Shown: positions 8,776 through 21,400 of the stretch, one piece after another
Layout of the letters: the number at the start of each line of letters is the position of its first letter
Numbering within the stretch: position 1 is the stretch's first letter
Assembly: GCF_964355755.1 (NCBI RefSeq)
Contig: NC_092671.1
Location: forward strand, 35,235,304 to 35,295,303
Reading direction: 5' to 3'
Source of the DNA: Antedon mediterranea
Lineage: Eukaryota > Echinodermata > Crinoidea > Comatulida > Antedonidae
Length of the DNA: 60,000 nt
The notes under the pieces: model-generated
What the model was told of the DNA's origin: nothing
The model's database searches: none
What the model saw: the letters and a program-made list of their open reading frames with translations, nothing else
Position numbers and translations under genes: made by a program

Positions 8776-10391
8776 AAATCATAGTAACCAGCAGTAATTA
8801 AAATAATTATTTCCACCTCTAGCCTGGACGTAGGTCAGCGATATAAACAATTGCCAGGCTAATTCTGTTGTTTAAACCAACGATTCCACTTTTTTTTTTA
8901 AAGATGAAATAGTATTTTTAATCAAATGCCACAAGATCCACATTTGACTAATCAAATGACAAGAATATATTTAGGTGTGTTATAATATTGTTTATTAAAC
9001 CTTTCTACACAAAATTTTTTTCCACAAGTTTTTTTTCACGCCAGTTTTAGCAGCACATTCCTTTGTCTAATTCGGGTCTTAGAGTAAACAATACTTAATT
9101 TGTTAAACTTTTCTAAGACTTTTCTCACGAGTTCAAACATATGACTTATGGTATTTTCATATAAATACACTTAACATGACAAACGCACGAAAATTGTCAC
9201 TCAGTGTATTATTCTATTTATATATATCTGTACATTTGATCTACGTAAATATTTAATTATTATTTAATATAGAAAAAATGTTTAAAAGCTCTGATTATGA
9301 CTACATGGACTTAAAAAGAACTGGTAGAAAATAATAAATGCTCTTAAAACAGGAACGAAAGTATTTCCAATGATAAAGAAAACCTTTCATTCTTTTGATA
9401 GTCCTACCGGAATATTTTTATTCCAATACGGAGACAAAAAATATTAAGCAAAAAGGTTACAAGCCAAACCAATCCACCTGATTGTCAGTAAATAATCCAC
9501 TGTACAATATGACAATATTCTATGATACATCTTACTATGGCACTTGTGAATACTGTCCATGCAGACCTTAAATTGCAGGGGAACAGTGCGGTGGTGTTTG
9601 AATAATCTTCGTTGTTTTTTATTTTATTGTCATTAACTGGTTGTCTTTGGTTAGCCTATTTCCTGTTCAGATTCAAGATAATTTTTAATAATTAACCAAC
9701 ACTCAAACTGCTCTAATCTTTACGAAATAGTGCTATATAAATGTCGCATATATATATATATATATATCCTGATGTGTTTATATTAAGTTAAATGTGGACA
9801 AAATGTGAGTTACATGTTGTTACACATATTTCTATTAATTTAAATGGAAAGTTAGGTTTAGTAAACGTTTCATAGAATTTGTATGCAATACCGAATTAAT
9901 TGTAGAAAAGCAATTGGTCTTTTTATCACTTTCGTAACTATCAATTTTGGAATTTGGCACTGTCGTATAATGTTTACTATCATTTGTAGATGATTTTAAT
10001 GCTCTAATGCTTCTTATCAATGCATCATTTATTATCTTTTATTATCAAAACTGGACTACATGGTTCTCTGCTAGAATTACATAATTACAAAATACTTATT
10101 TTAACATTTAACATACATGGTAAAGAAACATGAGATACAATAATAATCATATTACCTTAAAACAAATCTTTTAAAATTCACACCAAATATCATTTTGAAA
10201 GAACAAAACTGGTATTATAAATGTACATATTTATCTATTTGATTTACATTAGGGAAAAATACATTTCATTAGTAATTTCTTTTCCTGAGGATACTAAAAA
10301 ATATAGGATCCTTCGATCTGAATGACGTATACAGCCGGCTGCAACTTCTCCATCATTGTTGACCCTTGCCTCATCATTCTCTGTATTTTTC
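8776..10391. other. Convergent intergenic region and NELL 3' UTR
   Basis: AT-rich DNA with (TA)n microsatellite at 9751..9768. Part must be the 3' UTR of NELL, read on the minus strand. Reverse-complement AATAAA motifs (TTTATT) occur near 10028 and 8990, so the transcript could end at either; the sequence does not decide. I see no other gene. Confidence 0.45.
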
Positions 10392-10436
10392 TTATGGAGC
10401 ACATGCACTACTGTACATACAGCACACGTTTCCATC
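10392..10436 (-). CDS. NELL: NELL last coding exon
   Basis: After acceptor TTTTTTTTAG it encodes DGNVCCMYSSACAP then TAA, corresponding to the NGRVCC-type C-terminus of vertebrate NELL. Fourteen residues. Confidence 0.92.
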   Translation of the reverse strand, partial: DGNVCCMYSSACAP

Positions 10437-12387
10437 CTAAAAAAAAAAATTAAACTTGTTAATTTAAATTCAAAGTTTGATGTTTCATGTTTTATATAGC
10501 ATTTAAATCGCAAAACGTGTCCATCTATGGAGAGCTTCTCTCCAATGTGGCTGAAATAAACCAGAGACCTCAAACACGCCAATATCACTAAGATGCACAT
10601 TAATTCTTTGGGGCACCGGGGAGCTGAGAGGCGAGAGAGTGTGATCATTGCGCACATATTCTAAAACGATAATTGTATACAAATTTTAAGAATTTGTTCA
10701 TATAAAGTATTGTTTCTTTTGCCATTCTCGATATAGTTCTAATCTAAAAAATATATATAAATTTAAACTAAATATTTGTCTTGTATTTTTTTATATGTTT
10801 CTTCACAAAATAGTATCAATAATTATTAATCTGTTTAAAAATTGTAGATCAAGCCCGGCGGCCATCTTGTAGAGAACTTATCCATAAGATCCACCTTCAT
10901 TGGCACACAGTGCACCCTCTAGCCTCGGCTTAATATCACCACTCTGGGGTCAATGGGGTCAATACATCTTTAAAAAACACAAAAATAAAAGAAGACACAC
11001 ACTAACCAGGCAGACACACTCTGAGCAGCGATCATTATCCATAAACCAGCGTTCTTTGTGTTCAAAAGTCTCAACTCCTTGTTGGCAGCTGGCCGTGCCA
11101 TCGGTCTTGCTACTCAAAGACGAACACTCATCATGTTCTTGACATTGAGGGCAGCATTGTCCGAACGGTGTGTATGTATTCTCGCAGTTTATACGTGGGC
11201 AACTCTTAGCAGAGCATGTTATTGTGCTGTTCTGTAAATTAGAAATTTAAACTTTATGAAACACAGACAAGCGGTAATGGCAAAAAAATATAGAATCTAT
11301 GTTATTTCTTAAGACCATTTACACAAAATACGGATGTGGATGGGCAGTTTTTCCGCTCAGGATAGATACAGATTCTAAGTGGGACAAGATAGGCCGTTTT
11401 CCACTTACCATTAGCGCTTGATCTGTATAAATTGGACCTAACAAGAAGAACCACTGTTTCAGATAAACTAAAACAGTAGTAGGGCATTAGGTAACTAAAA
11501 ATAAAGAAATGAAACACATATCGAGAATTTAAAAAGGATAAAATTGATCGAAATGTGTATTTTATCTCTTTCATATTACGTAAAACACTAAACATTGAAA
11601 AAAATATTCCCCCATAAACTCATAAATACTTTGTAGATATGGACGTAAAATAAAAGTAGTTTTTTAATATTAAAAAAAAAATTGCACCATGCATGTTAAT
11701 GTCATACTTGTCAAGGGAAATGAAAAGATGTTTTTAAGATGAATTTAATTAAAGAAATATTTGCCTCAGAGAAGATGAAAAGGTTAATTATATCTGATAT
11801 TCAACAATAAAGTATAAATACTGAATGTCATACCCACACAAGCAAATTAATTTTTACACATTTTATAATTCTATTATTATTATGTATGACTATTTCTAAA
11901 TTGTATTTATTTATTTTCAGTTACATTTGACAACGGGAAACTGTCATGACACTAATAGAATGGATGAAAAATAATTATGTTATATCTAAGAGAAATTTCC
12001 CATACTGAAGCTAGCTGATTATAGGTACTGCATCTATAATTTGTACAGTATCATAGGCAAATTCTGTGATACAGCATCACATATGTATCACATGTGATAG
12101 ATATGTGAGTTTGCCTATGTGGACATAATGGTATAGAGATATATTAGATACTCTGTGAGTACACTTACCGAACATCTGCACTTCTGGCAGGCATACTGCC
12201 AGGTATCGTCATGTTCATAGATTATTCCAAGCTCCTGGTGGAGACATCTGCCGTTGGCGGCACACTCTGGACAGCAATTGAGGTCCACTTTATTGCTACT
12301 ACAATCACATATGATCTTGGAACAACTGGTTACACCGTTCTAAAGAAAGAGACAATTAAAAATGTATTACAGTGAAAATACTGAAAA

Positions 12388-12419
<32 letters not shown>

Positions 12420-15400
12420 ACCGAGTAATGTAATTTATATTGTTGAAATGAAATACAGGAAATAAATAAAATTTGAAGAAAAAAAAATAAATAATTGTAG
12501 CAAAAAATTAAAAATAATTGTTTTTCTTTCATCATACTTTCTAAAAATATGAATATTTGTATACTTTATCAATTTATCTTTAAAGAAGAATTATTCCTTG
12601 TTAAATGTTCAATAATTTCTATAAACAAGTTACAGTGTATTATATTGCATGTGTAATGATAGCTTAAACAAGTTGGAAATTGTAGGTATTTAAAGCGCTG
12701 TCTACACATATGGTAGTGACATCATCATGTCCATATATGGGCACAGCCCATTTTTTTGTCACATAAAGTTTGATAGTGTAGACAGAACTTAGACATCACT
12801 GACGTCACTAATTTTATGGTGATGGACTGTATAAACAAATTACTTACATCGCAAAGACAGGAGTGACATGCGTCTGGAGTCCAACTGGCTTGATCTTTGA
12901 ACTGTTGACCTCCGTAGTGACATTTGCGGCTGCACGAATCTGAGGTGGCGCACTGGCATGAATAGCTCCCTTGTTCATTGTCACAGGTCGTGTCAGATGG
13001 GCATGAGTGTACGTTATCCTTGCATTCGTTAATATCTTTAAATGGAGAGATCAAAGTTCATATTTGCGGTTTATTTTAATAAAAATATCCTGTAGTATAA
13101 ATGGACAAACTCATTTTCAATGGATTCCTTTTGGTGACAAATAACACTGAATTGAATGGGTTTTTAACTGGTTATTTTGAGCTGCCTTTTAACCGGTTAC
13201 CATAAATTTGTCTTGTTTCCGCTCCAAAAAAATTTAATCACACCGTTTTTATGCAGCAGAAACAGGACCTTACTTGATACTGGATGTGATTGGAAAAAAA
13301 TGAAAACAATATTTTAAAAAAACCCCAAAAAACAGTTTTGACCCCTGACCTTCACATTGTTTCCCCTTGTTGTTGTCTGTCGATGGACTGGTGTAGCCCT
13401 GTTTGCAATGACAATAGTAGCTTCCAGGCAGGTTGACACAAAAAGACTTGCTAGTTCTACAGCCATGGTTTCCTTGGCATTCATCAATGTCTGAAGAAAA
13501 TAACATACGTTTGATTAAATTAGCAATTCATATAGGCTTTTCCAACAACTATTTAGAGTTAATGAGAGTGGACATATAATTATAATAACAAAAGATGATA
13601 AATAAGAAGAGTTAGGTTTGGATATATTGATTAAATAATATAAATTATATTTTCCCCCTAAAAATACATTTTTTTAATATGGCATTTTAATGTCATAATA
13701 GTTATTCACCAAAATTTAAACCAAAAATACTGTTTCTCAGACATGGTTTTTGGTTAAAATTAAACATTTCTTTTGTATTTTTATAAGTGAAATAATTATT
13801 TGTTTTGTTTTTTTTTTTACAAAAGTTAAAAATGTTATTCAAACTGCAAAATATACTGAATTTAATAATATTTCAGAGTAAATGAATGTTATTTTCTTAT
13901 TCTACTGCTATTGTTTTTCTAATAATAGCTGAACACATACCTGTCTGGCATTGATCGCCAGTGTAGCCATCAGGACAAGTACATACACCAGGTGAATTAC
14001 ATCTACCGCCGTTTAAACAACTTGGAGAGCACACAGCTGAAATGAGATCATCCTTTATTAGAGTGACTGACTACAGTAATTGGATGATCTAAAGCTCTGT
14101 GTACACTATCAAACTTTATGTGACAACAAATGTAATGTGCCCATATATGGACATGATGAGGTCATATCACTACCATATCACACTTGTTTTGTCAAACTAG
14201 TTTACTATAGACAGATGTTATTGTACTGACACCTCCATTTTTTTTAATTATTTAAATCATAAAATGTCAAGATTAAAATAATATTTATAGGAACAAAATG
14301 TGATGGTGAAAATATTAAAATATTGAATACTGAATACTGAAATGCTTTATTTGTCCATCAACATCATAAAATAACAACAGAAATTCTTCTTGAAGATTGA
14401 CAATTATAGTACAAAAATAAATAGATATACAATATAATATATTATGTACACACACATAATTGCACAAAAAATATAAGTTATGATACACGGTGTAAAAATG
14501 ACTAGGTATTAAAATTGAATAGGATTCAGGAGATTAAAATAGTTTAAAACAGCTTTAAAAGGATTAAAAACAGCTTTAAAAGGATTAAAAACAGCTTTAA
14601 AAGGATTAAAAACAGCTTTAAAAGGATTAAAAACAGCTTAAAAAGAATTAAAAACAGCTTTAAAAGGATCGAACCATTAGAATGTTCATAAAACCTTTAC
14701 AATTTATAAATTGCTAAAATTTCAAATAGGCTAAAAATGTTAAAAACGTTTACAAATATTAAAAATATAAAAACATTTATAAATTGAAAAAATTTACGTT
14801 TTAAAAGTTTCATTGTTAACATAGTCTTGTATTACATAACATTTTATCGATGGTGGAATAGCATTTGCAACAAAGGCATATCTTGATCTGTTTGTCTTAG
14901 TTATTGGAACATGTATTCTACCATTGCGTTTGATAATAAAGTATTTGCTAAGGGGATGATCAACATCCTTAATTATTTTATGAGCTGCCTTCACTATCCA
15001 ATCTATGAATATCATTATGGTGGTGTGCATATTGTTTGGAGTATATTATGATTTGTTTATGTATTTAAATATTTGATTCATAATTTATTTCCCATTGTGG
15101 GTATGTTACCTTCACTCCATGTATCTCATGAATAGGGGTGTCCCATGGGAGAGGTTCTACTAGTGTTAGCCTAGTAGTATGCAATCCTTTTCAAACCACA
15201 TATTAATTGCTATGATCCTTATTTGTAATAATACTGTTCCTAAAGCGTATTTAAATCCATACATCACACTTAAGTGGCAAATCAAGATATCGGTAATCTT
15301 AGGCAAGCTTCTGATCTGTGTTATTCCATCTGCTCCTAACAGGGATTACACAACTGTTGGAATCCTGAAGTCGCGATTCAGACATGCACGACCTACATTT

Positions 15401-18400
15401 AGAATTATGTACTATTGTGTCTGCTGCCACCAATACTAGTACAATGATGACCAATATTACACACAATTTGTTTTCAGAGTAGAAATCACATTTTGGCAAT
15501 GGTATATGTTTTCAAAAGGACCAACTTCTTTACTTTCTAACTTTAAATTAAAGTTGAAAATTTGTTGTGAAAACATAACTTATACTACATTCCATATAAA
15601 CATGGAAAATACAATATCAATAATATTTGTTTACACAGTAGAACCCCTTTTAGGGGGACACTTTCAGGACTGAAAAACACGTGTTGCCTCAATAGAGGTG
15701 TTTCCTGAAAAAAGGTTGACTGAATTTTTAAAACATATATTTTCCCTCATTTGATTCACAGTAAAGTGTTCTCTTAAAAAAGTGGGTGTCTCCAAGGAGG
15801 GGTGACTCCAATGAGGGGTGTCTCCCAGGAGCGGTGACTCCAATGAGGGGTGTCTCCAAGGAGGGGTGTCTCCAAGGAAGGGTGTCTCCAAGGAGGGGTG
15901 TCTCCTAGGAGGGGTGTCTCCCAGGAGAGGTGTCTCCAAGGAGGGGTGTCTCCAAGGAGGCGTGTCTCAAAGAAGGGGATGTCTCCAAGAAGGGGATGTC
16001 TCCAAGGAGGGATGTCTCCAAGAAGGGGTGTCTCCAAGGAAGGAGGGGTGTCTCCAAGGAAACAGGGGTGTCTCCAAGGAAGGAGGGATGTCTCCAAGAA
16101 GGAGTGTTACTTACGTAAGCAGATGATGCCATCTCCTTCGTATCCGTTTTTGCATTCACATGTGTAGCTACCTACGGTGTTAGTGCACTTGCTGTTTCTA
16201 CCACATGTGGTATCTATCTTACATTCATTTATCTCTGAAATACAAACATTGACAAATTAATGTTTGTTGGGAGAGAGACACAGGTCACAGAAGATACTGA
16301 TAGCGATAGAAGATAGTTGACAAAATGGAAGCTCTAAAATTACGAACTCCCAGAAGACCTTAATGATGATCAAAACTGGAAATTTGAATCATTTAGTAAT
16401 CTTTATACAATACACAGATATGTTATTAGGAAAAAGGCATATATATTAATTAATTTTTGCTGTTGAATAGGCCATTTTAATGTTCCATAATAGTTTTTCA
16501 CTTTGACCAAAAATTGGATTTTAAAAAAAAACTGTTAATTAAAGCAAAACATAGTCAAATTGGCTGCCAGACAATGAGTTAAATTTAAAAGTGAAAAGTG
16601 ATTTAATAAAACTGCAAAATGGCCTATTCAAAATCTGATTTAATAATCCTTGTTTTTCATGTTTTTGGGGACAATACATCTCTAATTGTATCAAGTCCAT
16701 AACAAATTCTTATTTTATTTTATTATTTATTGAAAAAAAAAAACTGTCACATTATCTTTTAATTATTTTTGTCAAATTAAATGTAATGTGAGATTTTTTA
16801 TGATTACAATCTTAACACCTGTATGCAAACTAACAACACCTACCTGAGCAACTAAACAAATCTTCTCTTTCAAATCCTGGTAAGCACTGGCAAACGTACG
16901 AGCCTACGGTATTGGCACAAGTGGTACCATCATGGCAATGGTTGCCGTATTCTCCTCCTACTGTCTTGCATTCATCAATCTCCATACATTCACCATCTTT
17001 TTCTTTAAATCCATCTTGACAGATGCATTCATGTCCAAAGTCCATGTTGTGACAAACCTTATCATTTGAACATGTAGCTGTTGCGCAATAATCATGACCT
17101 ACACAACAAATTTACATATATGATTATGTACACCTGTATGCACATTCGTTCAAATAATATTCAAATTAGTCACAAATCTTATCATTTGAGCATGTAGCTG
17201 TTGCGTAGTAATCATGACCTACAACAAATTTACATATTTGATTATTTACACCTGTATGGACATATTTATTCAAATAATATTCAAATTAGCAAATCTTATC
17301 ATTTGAGCATATAGCTGTTGCTCAGTAATATTTATTCATATTTGATTGTTTTACACCTATATGGACATATTTAAAAAATTAGCAAATCTCTCATATAAAT
17401 CAGCATGTCTAAAATGCCAAACTGATGACATAAAACTAACCAGTTGATTAAAAATAAAAAATATACTAAATTTTGACCTGTACTGTTACAGAGTAGGACT
17501 AAGTAGATGTTTCATAAATTGTTAGCAACAGTGTCTAGCATGGACGGAAATGAGGGAAAAATTTATTTATATGAGAATTAAACAAAAAATAAGTAGATGG
17601 TGAATAAATTCACTACTTGTATTACTTTAGGTCCACATGGTCTTTGATGTTGACAGATATAAAGGCCTATAGTATAGTATAATACAATACAATGTTGATT
17701 GAATTTATATTTTGTGTTGTTTTTCAGCTTTTTTATTCAGAAATCGGAAGTCACTCAACACTTTACTTAGACTAAGCAGTTAAACAAACCTTTGGTTTTG
17801 TTTGAATGACTAGCCTGTAATTTATAAAGTTTTATAATTGAGGTGAGTTTATCGTTTTTATCTGGTTTTTATTCCATATAACATGGTTTTTATTAAAACT
17901 TATGAATTTCTACAAAGTAATAATCGTTATTTTTTGGGATTTAATGTGAGTCAGTGCATCTTTGAATTACAATCTTCAAATTTGTGCAAACTCCTAATGA
18001 ATAATCAAGCATGCATTCAACTAAACAATCCATCAATCAATCTATCTGTACATTATACAGATAAACCTTATGTACACATATACTCCCTAGGGGCCCAACA
18101 CCTCATATGCCCCCTTACGTATTATGCATATTGTATGTGGGAACATCACACCCATTTCTCATATTTGCATAGCCATTACAAACATAAAATCTAAGTCACC
18201 AAGGGATGATATTATTACAATTTAAACCCAACCAATTTATTTGAATTTTTATCTTACTTAATATATGTACCGGATCTCTTTCTACTTTTATGCTTTAATA
18301 TTGTTATTTCTCATATTTATTTAGATGTTATCTTTGTCATTCAATTTTATATTTATCTAATGTACTTTTATGTTCATCTTATACTATGTAAAATTCAATC

Positions 18401-21400
18401 TCTGTTTGATCAGATTGCAATAAAGATTATTTGAATTTGAAATACAGACATCCATACTTTAAAAAATAAAATATATATTTCACTATAAAAGCTATAGAAG
18501 GCGGTATAAAATTATACATAAATAAAAAAATACATCAAAATGTAAAGGGAACTCTTGAAATATAATGATTATTTAGAAGTAACTAAAAGTTGTACATAAA
18601 AATGGTTAGAAAATAACAATACCTCGACAATATGTACAACAGTCGGAGTCTCTGTAGATAACATCCCCTTCATCACACGACACTTGCGGACAGGGTGTTT
18701 TGGTTGCAGCTGTCACCATGCTACCATCCTATAGAGTGAATGTCAGATTTGTTTATGTGTGTTACCGAGAAATAAAATAATTAGTTTCCATGCTACCAAG
18801 CATGCTCCAAAAGAAGAATTATATCCAGGTACCATGCTACTAGAGAAATATTATATCTAGGTACCATGCTACTAGAAGTATTATACCCAGGTACCATGCA
18901 ACTAGAGAAGTATTATACCCAGGTACCATGCAACTAGAAGGATTATACCCAGGTACCATGCTACTAGTGAAGTATTATCAAAAGGTACCATGCTACTAAA
19001 GAGGTATTATCAAAAGGTACCATGCTACTATAGAAGGATTATACGCAGGTATCATGCTACTAGAAGGATTATACCCAGGTATCATGCTACTAGAAGGATT
19101 ATACCCAGGTACCATGCTACTAAAGAAGTATTATATCCAGGTACCATGCTACCAGAGAGGTATTTTCAAAAGGTACCATGCTACTATAGAAGAATTATAC
19201 CCAGGTACCATGCTACTAGAAGGATTATATCCACGTACCACCCATGCTACTACAGAAGAATTATTTCCAGGTACCATGCTACTAGAAGGATTATACCCAC
19301 GTACCACCCATGCTACTACAGAAGAATTATGTCCAGGTACCACTCTACCAGTAAATGATTATATTCATGTACCACGCTACAAGTAAATTAAAAGTGAAAA
19401 CAAAAATGCCTTACCAAACATTCCATTTCTATGCATCGTGATCCTTTACGAGCCATTCTTTCCAAGTGATCATACTGACTTCCACCATATATACAATAGT
19501 CTGCATTTGAAAAAAACATTAAAGACCATGTCAGTAATAATTTAATAGTAATTTATTTTATTGTTTACACTACAAAACTAGTTTGAAAAACAAGTGTGCC
19601 CAAATATGGTAGTGATATGCCCAAATATGGTAGGGACGTCATCATGTCCATATATGAGCACATCACATTTTTGTCACATAAAGTTTGATAGTGTAGACAG
19701 TGCTTTAAAGACTAAACAAAATGTAGTTAGTGTGTACTGTATTTTGACATTGTCCTAATTTTTTCCCCTTATATTAACAGACTTTACTAAGCTATTGCGC
19801 ATCAGACGGCATGATGACCAGGGTTTATAATAGACATTACTACGTCAACCTCAGTCATGTACTGTTTGATAAATAAAATAATTATCAGGTTGATGGTAAT
19901 TATTTGCATCAGTGATGCGTTCCCATAGGTTACTGCATGTTAATCCCGTAGCGTGAACTATTCTTAGAACTGGAGCAGTGAAAGAAAAATTGTTTTCACC
20001 TCAGGTTTTATAATTATAACTGACAATTATATAGTAATGTGTTAAGGGTATTGGGACTTGACTGGACAGTATTTCTTTGGATGTACGATTGTTGGGAACA
20101 AGAATGCTTGTTTAGCAAACCTATGTTTACAATTGGTCAGAAAATGTCCTCATGCAGATGGATTTCTTCATTAATTCAGTACATCTATGAATGGAAAACT
20201 TTAGGTGGCTGTAGGAACGCAGCAAACAAAATACAATACTGTGACAATCATTTGTGGAATATCCTTGTAAATTCTATACCGTTATTACTTTTAATACAGC
20301 ACATTTCTGAATGGAAAACTTTAGGTGGCTGTAGCAATGCAGTAACCAAATACAATACTATGATGTCTACAGTATACAGTACCATTATTACTTTTATTGC
20401 TATTTTATGATATTGTTAGCTTCTTATTAACATAGATATTTATTAATATTTATTACTATAACTATTCGAATCTTTTATTATGTTTGAAAAAAACATTTTA
20501 AAATGTTTTAGGACAATGTCTTTGATAAGGCTGCCTGTTTTTACATATACAGTAAACCTATAAATCTATATGATTATTATTGTTATTGCAATTTTATGAT
20601 ATTGTTAGATTTTTTAGTAACATAAATATTTAGTAATATTTACTACAATAACTATTTGGATTCATTTATTATGTTTAAAAAAAACATTTTAAAATGTTTT
20701 TGATATGGCCGTCTGTTTTCACATCTAAAATGTTTTCCCAACATACGTGGTATATAATGTTTTCACATTAGTCTTTACTCTATGACTATTAAAGAAACAG
20801 TATGCTTCTTTATAGTAGTCAATAAAAACCAAAGTATTTATCATGTTTTTATTAGGATAGTTGGATATTGATACAACAAGCATTAATACATGTTTAATGA
20901 CATGCCGCTGCGGCCTCTCATTACTATCTCCGAATGATACTGATAAATGAAACTGACAAAAAGCTCTTTTCAGATTTCTTTCCCTTTGATAGGATATTCT
21001 ATTGTTCTATATTACACAAGTTGATTTGTTTGTGTAATTGAAAATGTAACTTGACAGTGATTTATGATTAAAGACACCTTCCCTACAATTTGTGACGTTT
21101 TGTATAATAATACATATATATTACTTTAAAAACATTAAACCAGGTCATTCCTTGTCTTAAATGTACGTTTTATGTACTTATTTTTCACATTTTTAACCGT
21201 TTAAAGACGAAAAAAGTTATTGCAATAGGACGATATATTTATATGATTAAAAATTATATATTCATTTTTTTAAAATTATGTTCCATTATTCTTTAATACT
21301 GCTAAAGCTGGGTTCCCATTTGGATGTAACACAATGTAGGCGCAAAGCAAGTTAGTTGACCAATCATAAGTGAGAATTCGGATTGTCCATTGCTTTATGA

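Noticed and set aside
10244-10657. 137-codon minus-strand frame around the NELL terminus
   Set aside because: It is in another frame of the last exon and its intron; the NELL reading (DGNVCCMYSSACAP, stop) explains the region.
15664-16167. Open frames on both strands rich in GDTPPWRHPS or SPRRGVSKEG
   Set aside because: Artefact of the 16-bp minisatellite cycling through all frames; the true exon (EGF3) abuts it in another frame.
18990-19386. Tyr/Arg-rich frames with CYYRRIIPRYHATR pattern
   Set aside because: 31-33-bp minisatellite between two VWC exons; no independent coding evidence.
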